Source of the DNA: Brachybacterium sacelli
GTDB taxonomy: Bacteria > Actinomycetota > Actinomycetes > Actinomycetales > Dermabacteraceae
DNA length: 64,000 nucleotides
Direction of reading: 5' to 3'
Assembly: GCF_017876545.1 (NCBI RefSeq)
Contig: NZ_JAGIOD010000001.1
Span: 558,001-622,000, forward strand
Shown here: positions 40,017 to 48,770 of the stretch, one piece after another
Layout: every line of letters begins with the position of its first letter
Numbering within the stretch: position 1 is the first letter of the stretch
Program-made: the position numbers and the translations under genes
The notes under the pieces: model-generated
Database searches by the model: none
What the model was told of the DNA's origin: nothing
Seen by the model: only the letters and a program-made list of their open reading frames with translations

Positions 40017-42167
40017 TCAGTCCCGCTGCAGTTCGAGCACCGGCACGCAGGGAGGGCTGAAGCCCAGCACCTGTCCGTAGAACGACAGCGTCGCCTCGGT
40101 GGCGCGGATGATCGAGTCGGCCTGGCGGAAGCCGTGCTGCTCCCCCTCGAAGAGGAGGTAGGCATGCGGGATGCCCTTGGCGGCGAGGGCGTCCCGGAAC
40201 AGCTCCGACTGGCTGGGCGGGACGATCCGGTCCTCATCGCCCTGCAGCAGCAGGACGGGCACCTCGAGCTCGTCGACGTGGGTCAGCGGTGCTCGCTCGA
40301 CGTACAGATCGCGCCGCTCGGGGTACGGGCCGACGAGACCGTCGATGTAGCGGGACTCGAAGTCGTGCGTGTCCAGACGGAACGCCTCGAGCTCGGCGAC
40401 ACCGAAGCTCGAGGCTCCCGCGGCGAAGGTGTCGGTGCGGGTGAGGCAGGCCAGCGTGGTCCACCCGCCGGCGCTGCCGCCCTCGATCGCGAGCCGCCGC
40501 CCGTCGGCGATCCCCTCGCGGACCAGGTGGTCCATGACGGCCACCGTGTCGGCCACGTCCACCACGCCCCACTGCCCGCGCAGACGGTCCCGGTACGCGC
40601 GGCCGTAGCCGGTCGAACCCCCGTAGTTCACGTCGACGACCCCGAGTCCGCGGGAGGTGTAGTACGCGGTGGGCAGCGACAGCACCGGCGGGACGTGGCC
40701 CGTCGGACCACCGTGCACGCGGGCGATGAAGGGCGGCAGCTCCCCCTCGCGTCCGGCGAGTCCTTCCTGGTGGGGAGGATGGACGATCGCATGGACGACG
40801 CCGCCGTCGGGCAGCGGCACCTCGATGCTCTCCCCGCGGGGAAGCACCGAGGGGTCCGGAGCGTCGTCCCGCGAGGAGCGCAGGAGGGTCAGCGGGGAGA
40901 GGGCAGGGGCCGAGCCGTCCGAGGGCAGCCTCAGGTGCGCGGTGTGCAGGGCGCCGAAGCGCGTCGGCGAGGATCCTGCGAGCAGCAGCAGCCCGTCCTC
41001 GCGCAGCTCGGCGGCGGCGATGTCCGTCAGCGGTGACTCGAGCGGCGTCAGCCGTCCGTCGCTGGTCCGCAGCAGGCCGAGGCCGGTGGCCGCTCGCCCG
41101 TACGTCACGAGGGCGAGGTCAGGGTCGAGCACCTGGTACCAGGTGGTCCCGAGCGCCCACATCGGCCCCGCGAACTCCTGGTCGAGCTCGAGCAGCTGTC
41201 GCGCGCCGTCGGCCGCCGACCACGACCAGGGGTTCCACCAGCCCGAGGTGTCCGAGACGAACATCAGGCGATGGTCGTCGAGCCATTCGGGCTGCATCAC
41301 GGAGGTGCCCGTGTCGCCCGCGACCACGTCGCCGACGCCTGCGCTGCCGGCCAGCAGCGGCGCGACGTGGAGCTCGGTGCCGTCCCACGGCAACTGCGGA
41401 TGCTGCCAGGTCAGCCACGACATCCTGGTGCCGTCGGGGCTCACGCGCGGGTGGGCGACGAAGCGGGAGGCAGGGGTGACGCGGCGGATGGCCGACAGGT
41501 CCTCGGCGGCCGAGCCGTCCAGCGGCACCGCTGCGATGTAGCGCTCGATGTGCGGCGCGCCGTCCTCGTCGAGGCGGGGTCCCAGCTCGCCGCCGGTGTG
41601 GTCCTCGCAGATCCACCAGACCTCGCGCGTGCCGTCGACGAGGGTGACCACCGTGGGGTCTGCCCAGCGCAGGGACGGGCCGTGCGCGGTCTCGACCTCG
41701 GGGCCGACGGGGGTGAGCGGGCGCGGCTGCTCGCCCTCGCGGAGCGCATGAACGCGCTGGTCCTCGAAGTTCACGAAAACAACAAGAGGACGGTGAGGTG
41801 GGCTCGGGGGACGGGCTGGGGGAGCAGGATTCCCCGGCACGACGGTCCAGCTCGCCCCGCCATACTCGTGCACGCGCGAGCGGGCGTTGAAGGGGGCGGG
41901 CAGAACTGTGACCGCAGGTGCGGGAGCGTGCCCGGCCTCGGATCCGGCCCCGGGCTCCCCGGTGCCCCCGTCCGCCGGCGTCCCCGGCACCGGGACCGGA
42001 CCGGCGCTGCGCACGATCGCCTGCCGCCCGCCCTCGGTGGCGATGCCCTCGGACCACCACACGGCGTCACCGACCAGGCGCGGAGAGCTGAGCCGGGTGC
42101 CGCCCGTGGCGAGCAGCTCGGCGGAGATGGGCGAGGGCCAGGACCCGTACGGCAGTGTGGTCACCAT
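40017..42167 (-). CDS. prolyl oligopeptidase family (S9) serine peptidase
   Basis: The 716-residue protein has an N-terminal beta-propeller (about residues 35-440), with repeated strands such as HPRVSPDGTRMSWLTW and QPEWLDDHRLMFVSDTSGWW. A C-terminal alpha/beta hydrolase follows. The catalytic serine is in LAIEGGSAGGWTTLACL (about 570-586), the aspartate in LLLQGDEDRIVPP, and the histidine in FEGEQHGFRQAD near the end. PFIARVHGGPTGHV is the oxyanion region. There is no signal peptide, so it is likely a cytoplasmic oligopeptidase. ATG 42167 is chosen because TACCCT lies 6 nt upstream. It diverges from a VOC gene. Confidence 0.92.
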   Translation of the reverse strand: MVTTLPYGSWPSPISAELLATGGTRLSSPRLVGDAVWWSEGIATEGGRQAIVRSAGPVPVPGTPADGGTGEPGAGSEAGHAPAPAVTVLPAPFNARSRVHEYGGASWTVVPGNPAPPARPPSPPHRPLVVFVNFEDQRVHALREGEQPRPLTPVGPEVETAHGPSLRWADPTVVTLVDGTREVWWICEDHTGGELGPRLDEDGAPHIERYIAAVPLDGSAAEDLSAIRRVTPASRFVAHPRVSPDGTRMSWLTWQHPQLPWDGTELHVAPLLAGSAGVGDVVAGDTGTSVMQPEWLDDHRLMFVSDTSGWWNPWSWSAADGARQLLELDQEFAGPMWALGTTWYQVLDPDLALVTYGRAATGLGLLRTSDGRLTPLESPLTDIAAAELREDGLLLLAGSSPTRFGALHTAHLRLPSDGSAPALSPLTLLRSSRDDAPDPSVLPRGESIEVPLPDGGVVHAIVHPPHQEGLAGREGELPPFIARVHGGPTGHVPPVLSLPTAYYTSRGLGVVDVNYGGSTGYGRAYRDRLRGQWGVVDVADTVAVMDHLVREGIADGRRLAIEGGSAGGWTTLACLTRTDTFAAGASSFGVAELEAFRLDTHDFESRYIDGLVGPYPERRDLYVERAPLTHVDELEVPVLLLQGDEDRIVPPSQSELFRDALAAKGIPHAYLLFEGEQHGFRQADSIIRATEATLSFYGQVLGFSPPCVPVLELQRD

Positions 42168-42173
42168 GAGGAC

Positions 42174-42179
42174 AGGGTA
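42174..42179 (-). promoter_or_regulatory. -10 box, leaderless S9 peptidase start
   Basis: TACCCT on the minus strand matches TANNNT and ends 6 nt before the ATG at 42167. No ribosome binding site lies between. The same hexamer and spacing occur before the CPT-like gene. Confidence 0.45.
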
Positions 42180-42284
42180 AGCATGGGAACCTCCCGAGGC
42201 CCGCGGTATGTGGACAGCCGACGCCCACCGACCCAAACAGTTCCGAGGACAGCCCCTGTCCTACCCGTGGGAGACGCTCGAACC

Positions 42285-42824
42285 ATGACCTCTTCGAGCT
42301 CTTCACTCATCACCCCGATCTCCCGACTGACCGGCGGCTACGGCAGTCTCAACGCCTTCGCTGCGGTGACCGGGCCCGGCGGCGCCCGCGGCTTCCTCGA
42401 ATTCCTCGGCGCGGTTCTCGACGCCGTCGAGACGCCCGAGGCCCATGCCGTCGACACCGATGGCCTCCTGATCCACTCCGAGGCGAGGATCGGCGACTCC
42501 TGTCTCATGGTCGTCGACTCCAAACCCGACTGGCCGTTCACCCCGGCACTCCTCCAGGTCAACGTCGAGGACCCCCAGGAGGTGCTGCGGCGGGCTCTCG
42601 CCGCGGGAGCACGGCTCATCACGGAAGTCTCCCCGTTCTACGGCTCGACGATCGCCCGGTTCCAGGACTCCTGGCACAACGTGTGGTGGCTGTTCGGTCC
42701 GGAAGACCCTGACGCCCCGGCGCTGGAGTGGGATCCCGAGGTCGCGGAGCAGGAGGGGGAGAGCGACGTGCACGCGACCATCTGCCGGGCGATGGAGGAG
42801 CTGGTCCCGCCGACGGGCCGCTGA
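42285..42824 (+). CDS. VOC (glyoxalase/PhnB-like) superfamily protein
   Basis: The 179-residue protein has one PhnB-like VOC unit after a 13-residue serine-rich tail. GGARGFLEFLGAVLDAVE (about residues 32-49), LIHSEARIGDSCLMVVDSKPDW (about 62-83) and VNVEDPQEVLRRALAAGARLI (about 92-112) show the paired beta-alpha-beta repeats. RFQDSWHNVWWLFGP (about 124-138) is the metal-site region of the family. The C-terminal acidic helix adds about 30 residues. The ligand is unknown. GGGAG lies about 10 nt before the ATG. Confidence 0.87.
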   Translation: MTSSSSSLITPISRLTGGYGSLNAFAAVTGPGGARGFLEFLGAVLDAVETPEAHAVDTDGLLIHSEARIGDSCLMVVDSKPDWPFTPALLQVNVEDPQEVLRRALAAGARLITEVSPFYGSTIARFQDSWHNVWWLFGPEDPDAPALEWDPEVAEQEGESDVHATICRAMEELVPPTGR

Positions 42825-42863
42825 CCGGCGGCGGCGAGCGCGTGCCGGCCCCCCGCCGACGGC

Positions 42864-43733
42864 TCACACCAGGATCGAACCCTCCACGGTGAGCACCGTC
42901 GCGCCTCCGATCCAGATCGAGCCGTCGGCGTCGACCTGCACGTCGATGCGTCCCCGGCGGTCCAGGACCGTGCCCTGCGCGGCGGTCCAGCGCGCAGGCA
43001 TCGGTTCGCGGTCGACCATCCACTGCGCGATGCCGGCGTTGAGACTGCCGGTGACCGGGTCCTCGACGCCTCCGAGCGTGAAGGCCCGGACCTCGTAGAG
43101 CGGGCTGTTCCCGTCGGCCGGAGCATGATGCCGACCCACCACGCCGAGCTTCGAGTCCGTCATCCAGGCGAGGTCAGGAGCCAGGGACAGCACCTGCTCG
43201 GCAGTCTCCAGCTCGAGCACCCTCCAGCCCGGTCCGTTGTCGGCCCAGGTGTGCCCGCGCACGGACGAGCGTTCGACGCCCAGGGCCGCTGCGAGCTGCG
43301 CGACGTCGGCCTCGTCGAGGGGGCCGCTGCGCAGCAGGGGCGGTGCCACGAACGCGAGCCGGTCCCCGTCGCGGCGGATCTCGATGAGGCCGGCCGCGCA
43401 CTCCTGCACGATCCGCTCCCCCGACGGCTCTCCCCCGCCGCGGAGCCAGGCGCGCGCGGTGCCCAGGGTGGGATGGCCGGCGAAGGGCAACTCCCCGGAA
43501 GGAGTGAAGATCCGGACCCGGTAGTCGGCGTCGGGATCCCTCGCGGGCAGCAGGAACGTGGTCTCCGAGAGGTTCGTCCAGCGCGCGATGCGCTGCATGT
43601 CCTCGTCGGTCAGTCCGTCGGCCTCGAGCACCACGGCCAGCGGGTTGCCGCGCTGGGGACGGTCGGCGAAGACGTCGAGCTGGGCGAAGCGATGGGATCG
43701 CGGAGAGCGAGTCGAGGCGAAGGGCATGTGCAT
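42864..43733 (-). CDS. PhzF-family isomerase/epimerase-like protein
   Basis: The 289-residue protein is a two-domain diaminopimelate-epimerase-fold enzyme of the PhzF family. FAQLDVFADRPQRGNPLAVVLEA (about residues 16-38) is the typical start. NLSETTFLLPA (about 53-63) holds the catalytic glutamate, and FTPSGELPFAGHPTLGTA (about 75-92) is the family signature. GGVEDPVTGSLNAGIAQWM (about 226-244) is its C-terminal counterpart. Members isomerise small metabolites; the substrate is unknown. I chose ATG 43733 because it matches the family start; an in-frame extension to 43952 adds ~73 coding-like residues without a recognised domain. Confidence 0.85.
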   Translation of the reverse strand: MHMPFASTRSPRSHRFAQLDVFADRPQRGNPLAVVLEADGLTDEDMQRIARWTNLSETTFLLPARDPDADYRVRIFTPSGELPFAGHPTLGTARAWLRGGGEPSGERIVQECAAGLIEIRRDGDRLAFVAPPLLRSGPLDEADVAQLAAALGVERSSVRGHTWADNGPGWRVLELETAEQVLSLAPDLAWMTDSKLGVVGRHHAPADGNSPLYEVRAFTLGGVEDPVTGSLNAGIAQWMVDREPMPARWTAAQGTVLDRRGRIDVQVDADGSIWIGGATVLTVEGSILV

Positions 43734-43953
43734 GAGCCCATCCTCGCCTCCCCAGGTCCGCCAGGAGAAGCCGACCGTATCGTCCTGCGCGCGCATAGCG
43801 TCTGCCGCTTCGAGGACCTCGCGGGGCGTGAAGGCGACCAGGGCGCCGGATGCCCTGCAGAGGGTCACCACGACGCCGAGCGTGCGTCGCCGCAGGATGC
43901 GCAGTTCGGTGGACCTCCTGCGCTCGAAGGGAGGGAGCTTCGGGATGAGCACG

Positions 43954-43994
43954 CCGCAGGGCCCGGTCCTCCGTGGGGAGTCCGAGCCCTGCGG
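43954..43994. terminator. 9-bp-stem hairpin downstream of the MHS transporter gene
   Basis: CCGCAGGGC (43954-43962) and GCCCTGCGG (43986-43994) are exact reverse complements with a 23-nt loop. The stem lies 32 nt past the stop of the minus-strand transporter gene. CAGGT-rich short direct repeats lie between stem and stop codon. Confidence 0.5.
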
Positions 43995-44025
43995 TCAGGT
44001 CCTGCAGTCAGGTCAGGTCAGGAGG

Positions 44026-45447
44026 TCAGCGCCCGCAGTCGTCCAGCGCCTGGTCCTCCGCCTGCATCGCCTCGAGGCCGTAGTCCTCGGGTTCGGACTC
44101 CGGGATGTCGGTGCCGTGCAGGGAAGCGCCCGCGGTCTCCTTGAGGAAGAGCAGCGCGACCATGCCGAACACACAGCCGAGCATCACGTAGACCGCCGGG
44201 AACTCGAGGAAGCCGGTGGCCGAGACGACCGCCTCGTTGAGGGGTGCGGCCGTGCCGCCGAAGATCGAGGTGAACACGTTGTAGGTGACGGCGAAGCCCG
44301 CGAAGCGCACATGCGCCGGGAACATCGCCGGGAACGTGGCCGAGATCGTCGACAGCTGAGGGATGTACAGCAGACCCAAGATCGCGAAGCCGAGGATGGC
44401 CAGGCCGAAGCTCTGCCCCATCAAGGTGTACATCGGCAGGGCCATCACGAACAGGCCCACCATCGAGAACCACCACATCTTCTTGCGGCCTATTCGATCC
44501 GACAGGGATCCGCAGAACGGGATCACCGCCATCATCGCGAGCTCACCGATCAGGACCACCATCAGCGACTCGTTGTTCGTGAGGTGGATCTTGGTCTCGA
44601 GATACCCGGGCATGTAGGTCAGCAGCGTGTAGTTCGCGATGTTCAACGGGATCACGAGGCCGGCCATGACCAGGATCGTCTTCCAATAATTGAGGATCAG
44701 GTCGCGCAGGCCGTGGGTCGCGCTCTCCTCCGCGTCGCCGGCCTCCTCGAGGTCCTGGAACACAGGGGTCTCGTCGAGCCGGGACCGCAGGTACAGACCG
44801 ATCAGGCCCAGCGGTGCGGCGATGAAGAACGGGAGCCTCCATGCCCACTCCATCATCGCGCTCTCGCCGAGGGTCAGCTGCAGCACCAGCACCACGACGG
44901 TGCCCAGGGCGAAGCCACCCAGGGTGCCGAATTCGAGGAAGCTGCCGTAGAGCCCGCGGCGCTTGTCCGGGGCGTACTCGGCCATGAAGGTGGCCGCGCC
45001 GCCGTACTCACCGCCGGTGGAGAAGCCCTGCACGATGCGCAGGAACGCCAGCAGGATCGGGGCGAGGATCCCCACCTGCTCATAGGTTGGCAGCACACCG
45101 ATGAGGAACGTCGCCGCCGACATCAGGATGATCGTCAGGGCGAGCACGTGCTTACGGCCCAGGCGGTCGCCGAGCGGTCCCCAGACGAAACCGCCGAAGG
45201 GGCGGGCCAGGAAGGAGATCGCCAAGAAGGCGTAGGTCCAGAAAAGTCCTTCGGACCCCTCCGGGAAGAAGTGGGCGGCGATGTAGGTGGCGACCACCGC
45301 ATAGGCGCCGTAGTCGTACCACTCGGTGGCGTTACCCATCGCCGAGGCGGCGACCGCTTGGCGGATCGTCCGGCGGGGAGGAAGGTCCTCGAAGGCGGTG
45401 GCCTCGGAGGCAGAGGTATCTGGGGGCGGGGCGGTCGGTGTCGTCAC
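44026..45447 (-). CDS. MFS transporter, metabolite:H+ symporter (MHS/ProP-like)
   Basis: The 473-residue membrane protein has 12 transmembrane helices and the MHS start [25 protein letters not shown] (about residues 36-60; key residues E, D and Y) in helix 1. Helix 2-3 loop [16 protein letters not shown] (about 87-102) and helix 8-9 loop [14 protein letters not shown] (about 311-324) carry the MFS signatures. [22 protein letters not shown] (about 133-154) lies in helix 4-5. MHS proteins import compatible solutes, dicarboxylates or aromatic acids with protons. GTG at 45447 is preferred, with GGGAAG upstream; a longer start at 45486 is possible. A hairpin follows the stop. Confidence 0.9.
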   Translation of the reverse strand: MTTPTAPPPDTSASEATAFEDLPPRRTIRQAVAASAMGNATEWYDYGAYAVVATYIAAHFFPEGSEGLFWTYAFLAISFLARPFGGFVWGPLGDRLGRKHVLALTIILMSAATFLIGVLPTYEQVGILAPILLAFLRIVQGFSTGGEYGGAATFMAEYAPDKRRGLYGSFLEFGTLGGFALGTVVVLVLQLTLGESAMMEWAWRLPFFIAAPLGLIGLYLRSRLDETPVFQDLEEAGDAEESATHGLRDLILNYWKTILVMAGLVIPLNIANYTLLTYMPGYLETKIHLTNNESLMVVLIGELAMMAVIPFCGSLSDRIGRKKMWWFSMVGLFVMALPMYTLMGQSFGLAILGFAILGLLYIPQLSTISATFPAMFPAHVRFAGFAVTYNVFTSIFGGTAAPLNEAVVSATGFLEFPAVYVMLGCVFGMVALLFLKETAGASLHGTDIPESEPEDYGLEAMQAEDQALDDCGR

Positions 45448-45771
45448 GGTCGGAACTTCCCGTTCTTCGCGCACGTGCCGCAGCACGCGGTAGCGGCACT
45501 CCCGGGGGGCGTGGGGAAGTCGCCCGACACTCCGAGAGCGGCCGGTGGCAGGTGACCACCGGACGGACGACGGGGCACGTCACCATGGCCGTTCGACCCG
45601 GCAGAGCGCTCCGTCACAAACGCGGTCACGATACTCAGATCTTCGACGATCCGCCAATGCAAGCGTCTTCCGGCAGACCTCCGCGCTGGCCAGACGAGGA
45701 GCGCGGGTTGATATGACCATCCGGTAGGTACATCACCCGGATCATCGCGCAGGCACTCTGCTCGCCGCCGC

Positions 45772-46167
45772 TCAGTGGTCGTCGCGGTGCGGGGCCTGCT
45801 CGCCCTCGCCAGGGGCTCGCGCGAGGTCCTGCGGCGCCGTTCTCGGGTCCACCGGAGCTCCTGAGAGATAGGCGGCGCGAGCGAGCACGTTCGAGGCGAC
45901 CGAGGAAACGATGATGAGCGCGAGCACCGTGACGAGCGTCTTGAGCAGAGACTCCGGCTCGAACCCGTCGACCCGGAGGTGCTCCAGGAAGGCTCCCACG
46001 ACGATCATCGGGAGCCCCAGCCCGGTCGCCGGGGAGAGCACATTGATCCGGCTGAGGGCATCACGGGCATGGAACATCGATAGCGCTGCCGTGAGCATCC
46101 AGAACGCCCCGCCCAGAAGCAGCACAGCGATGAGAACGGACAGCGCGAGGTCGAGCACGGCCATCAT
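45772..46167 (-). CDS. mnhG: Mrp Na+/H+ antiporter subunit G
   Basis: The 131-residue membrane protein has three transmembrane helices and the MnhG/PhaG core. The first helix is LALSVLIAVLLLGGAFWMLTAALS (about residues 6-29), MFHARDALSRINVLSPATGLGLP (about 30-52) is the conserved loop, and LALIIVSSVASNVLARAAYLSG (about 80-101) is the last helix. A 30-residue polar tail follows. The ATG at 46167 overlaps mnhF by four bases (ATGA). It is the last gene of the six-gene Mrp operon. Confidence 0.9.
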   Translation of the reverse strand: MMAVLDLALSVLIAVLLLGGAFWMLTAALSMFHARDALSRINVLSPATGLGLPMIVVGAFLEHLRVDGFEPESLLKTLVTVLALIIVSSVASNVLARAAYLSGAPVDPRTAPQDLARAPGEGEQAPHRDDH

Positions 46168-46424
46168 CGGCGCCCCCTGGTGAGAATACGTGCGAGAGCC
46201 ACTGTGGCGAGGATGCCCAGTACGGAGGCGATCAGTGCCGCATCGATGGCTGCGGCAGAGGTCTTCAGGAGCCCCACTAGCACGATCAGGCCGACTCCGG
46301 AGAAGAAGACGAGGTCGCCGACGACGGCTCGGCTGGCGGGGTCCGGTGCGGTGGCCACGCGGAAAAGTCCGACCAGGATCGTGGCACCGAGCAGTCCGAC
46401 GGTCACCCACAGGACGACGCTCAT
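46164..46424 (-). CDS. mnhF: Mrp Na+/H+ antiporter subunit F
   Basis: The 86-residue protein is all membrane with three helices (about residues 4-22, 36-54 and 60-80). It shows LFRVATAPDPASRAVVGDLVFFSGVG (about 20-45), the conserved MnhF/PhaF loop with its RxxxGD element. Subunit F may contribute to ion coupling or bile-salt export in some species. It is coupled to mnhE and mnhG by ATGA overlaps at both ends. Confidence 0.9.
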   Translation of the reverse strand: MSVVLWVTVGLLGATILVGLFRVATAPDPASRAVVGDLVFFSGVGLIVLVGLLKTSAAAIDAALIASVLGILATVALARILTRGRR

Positions 46425-46903
46425 CGCTCTTCCTCCGAGGTGGTGGGGCGGTCGGGACGCGCGTCCCGAACGTGGTCATGAGCCTTTCGGGCAGCCTGGC
46501 CGTCCGCGAATCGCTCGTCGGCAAGTCCTCCCCGGCGAGCGCGCAGGGAGGCGTCCGCCCCTCCGCTTCCCCGGGTGGCCCGCAGCAGTCGCTCCTCCAT
46601 CTCGGAGAGATCTGCTGTCACCTGGTCTCGTGACTCGGCAAACAGCGCGTGCACGAACAGGCTGGAGCTCTCCTCGAGGGTGCCGTGCGCGATGCCCACC
46701 ACCAGCGTGCCAGGGGTGATCGTGATCGATGAGGCCATCATGATGATCTCGACGTCGGTGGTGGCCCGCAGAGGGTACTCGACGATAGCCGGTGAACTGC
46801 GAGTGCCAGGGCTGTAGACGCCCTTGGCCACGTCGACGGAACCCTTGACGATCTCGCCCAGGATCCACAGCACGTAAGAGATCGAGTTCCGCAGGCGTCT
46901 CAT
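46421..46903 (-). CDS. mnhE: Mrp Na+/H+ antiporter subunit E (N-terminally short)
   Basis: The 160-residue protein has one N-terminal helix, ISYVLWILGEIVKGSVDVAKG (about residues 8-28), then the soluble MnhE domain ATTDVEIIMMASSITITPGTLV (about 47-68) and SLFVHALFAES (about 80-90). Usual MnhE proteins begin with two further membrane helices that are missing here. A ~50-residue arginine-rich tail replaces some length. ATG 46903 overlaps the mnhD stop (ATGA), so an upstream start is impossible without overlapping mnhD. The short form is probably genuine. Confidence 0.85.
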   Translation of the reverse strand: MRRLRNSISYVLWILGEIVKGSVDVAKGVYSPGTRSSPAIVEYPLRATTDVEIIMMASSITITPGTLVVGIAHGTLEESSSLFVHALFAESRDQVTADLSEMEERLLRATRGSGGADASLRARRGGLADERFADGQAARKAHDHVRDARPDRPTTSEEER

Positions 46904-48441
46904 TGGCCGATCACCGCCTCCACATAGGCGTCGACGTTCAGCAGGTCGGTCGCGGCGGTGTCGATCGTGGGCAGGACCGCGCCGATGCCGACGAACATCG
47001 CCAGCGACAGCATCAGCATCGCCGCTCCCGGCATGGCCAGAGACCATCTCACGCGCACATCGTCCGGAAGGGGCACGGGGGCGCCGCGCCCTGTCCGCGG
47101 GTCGTCCGGGCGGTACGTGGTCATGTCCTCGCCCCATGCCATGCCGCGCCACACTCGCTGCAAGCCCAGTAGCGAGCCCACCGATGCGATGATCACGGCG
47201 AGGATCGCCGCCCACCCGAGCACGACACCCCCGGACGTCGCCTGCTCGGCGGAGGCCCCCAGCAGTCCCACCTTGCCCCACAGGCCCGACGTGGGCGGCA
47301 GGCCGACGAGGCTGAACAAGCCGAGAGCGAGGATCGCAATCACCCAGGGGTCGCGTCGCGCGAGGCCAGAGAGGTGATCCAGGCGACCGGATCCGTAGGT
47401 GTGCTCGATCGCGCCGGTGGTCAGCAGGAGGGCGGACATGGTGACCACGTGGTGCACCAGATACAGGATGCCGGCGGTGACGGAAAGCTGGGTGAACAGC
47501 GCCAGGCCGAGCAGGATATGACCCACGCCGGAAACCATCTGGTGCCCCATGGCTGTCCGCACGCGCGTGGCGCCCGCGGTGGAGAACGCCCCCACCAGGA
47601 TCGTGACGAGCACCAGCGCCGCGAGGACCACCAGGAACGGCAGGCCGTCGGAGAAGGCGACCGCCACGATGCGGTACATCGCATAGAGCGCGACCTTGGT
47701 GTGCAGCGCGGAGAACAGAGCCATGACCCCCGCGGACGTTCCCGGATAGGCGCGCGGCAGCCACGAATGGACCGGCACCATGCCGGCTTTCACGGCCAGG
47801 GCGAGAAGGACCACGGCAAGTGCCGCAGCGGTCGCCGGGTCGTCGCTGCCGACACCGGCGAGCGAGGCGAGGTTCACGGTGCCCGCTGTGCCGTAGACGA
47901 ATCCGACACCGATCAGCAAGATCGTCGAGGTGAGCAGATTGACCAGGACGAACAGTCTTCCGATGCCGAGGCGCCGCCAGCCGCCGGTCACGGCGATGAG
48001 CGCATAGGACGGCATCAGCATGACCTCAACCCAGACGAACAGGTTGAAGAGGTCACCGGTGAGCAGCGCACCGTTCACCCCGGCGCTAAGAAGCAGCACC
48101 AACGAGGGCAGGAATCGGTACCGGGACTCGCCCGTCAGTATCAGAAAGGCACTCGCAGCGAGGGTCGAGACCGCCGTGACCAGGAGCATCACCGCGCTCA
48201 GGGAATCGGACACAAAGGGGATCGCCAGCACATCGGAGAATCCGCCCACGGCGTGAGAGATCACCGGCTCGGTGTGGTGATGGATCAGCAGGCCGAGGCC
48301 ACCGAGGCCCACGGCCACGGGCGCGCCGATCAGGATGACGGTCTGGACAGCGCGACGGCGGACGAGCAGCAGAACGGCAGCTCCCAGCAGGGGGACCACC
48401 ACGAACAGGGGCAGTAGAGACGGTGGCACGGTAGGGATCAT
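46900..48441 (-). CDS. mnhD: Mrp Na+/H+ antiporter subunit D
   Basis: The 513-residue membrane protein belongs to the NuoN/NuoM/MrpD family with about 14 helices. Typical sequences are FVWVEVMLMPSYALIAVTGG (about residues 134-153; the conserved glutamate of helix 5), LLALAVKAGMVPVHSWLPRAYPGTSAGVMALFSALHTKVALYA (about 215-257, carrying the key lysine and HSWLP motif) and LVHHVVTMSALLLTTGAIEH (about 325-344). Together with MrpA it carries the proton/sodium channels. Both ends overlap neighbouring genes (ATGA). Confidence 0.93.
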   Translation of the reverse strand: MIPTVPPSLLPLFVVVPLLGAAVLLLVRRRAVQTVILIGAPVAVGLGGLGLLIHHHTEPVISHAVGGFSDVLAIPFVSDSLSAVMLLVTAVSTLAASAFLILTGESRYRFLPSLVLLLSAGVNGALLTGDLFNLFVWVEVMLMPSYALIAVTGGWRRLGIGRLFVLVNLLTSTILLIGVGFVYGTAGTVNLASLAGVGSDDPATAAALAVVLLALAVKAGMVPVHSWLPRAYPGTSAGVMALFSALHTKVALYAMYRIVAVAFSDGLPFLVVLAALVLVTILVGAFSTAGATRVRTAMGHQMVSGVGHILLGLALFTQLSVTAGILYLVHHVVTMSALLLTTGAIEHTYGSGRLDHLSGLARRDPWVIAILALGLFSLVGLPPTSGLWGKVGLLGASAEQATSGGVVLGWAAILAVIIASVGSLLGLQRVWRGMAWGEDMTTYRPDDPRTGRGAPVPLPDDVRVRWSLAMPGAAMLMLSLAMFVGIGAVLPTIDTAATDLLNVDAYVEAVIGQ

Positions 48442-48770
48442 GAGTCGTGGCTCTCCCCGGTCGCGGGGTGCCGGGACATGTCGTCGTCCCGGCCGATCAC
48501 GGCAAGGGTCAACATGAAGATGGTGACCGCCATGGTGATGACGATCGCGGTGAGCACGAACGCCTGCGGCAGCGGATCGGCCATCTCCGCCCGGGCGGAG
48601 AGATCGGTCAGCGGCTCGGCCCGCCAGCCCGGCACGCCCGTCGCCAACAGGACGAAGTTCGCGGCATGGCTGAGCAGCGTCATCCCGAACACCGCGCGGA
48701 CCATGCTGCGCTGCAGCAGGAGGTAGACACCGCCGGCGACGAGGACGGCCACGGTCAGGCTGAGGATCAT
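48438..48770 (-). CDS. mnhC: Mrp Na+/H+ antiporter subunit C
   Basis: The 110-residue protein is a NuoK-like subunit with three helices, about residues 3-22, 25-45 and 72-93. VFGMTLLSHAANFVLLATGV (about 27-46) and PLPQAFVLTAIVITMAVTIFML (about 67-88) are conserved MnhC/MrpC segments. The C-terminal ~17 residues are polar. It lies between mnhA and mnhD with ATGA overlaps. Confidence 0.92.
   Translation of the reverse strand: MILSLTVAVLVAGGVYLLLQRSMVRAVFGMTLLSHAANFVLLATGVPGWRAEPLTDLSARAEMADPLPQAFVLTAIVITMAVTIFMLTLAVIGRDDDMSRHPATGESHDS

Noticed and set aside
46904..47764. Upstream extension of mnhE
   Set aside because: It runs through mnhD in another frame and shows arginine/glycine-rich shadow composition.
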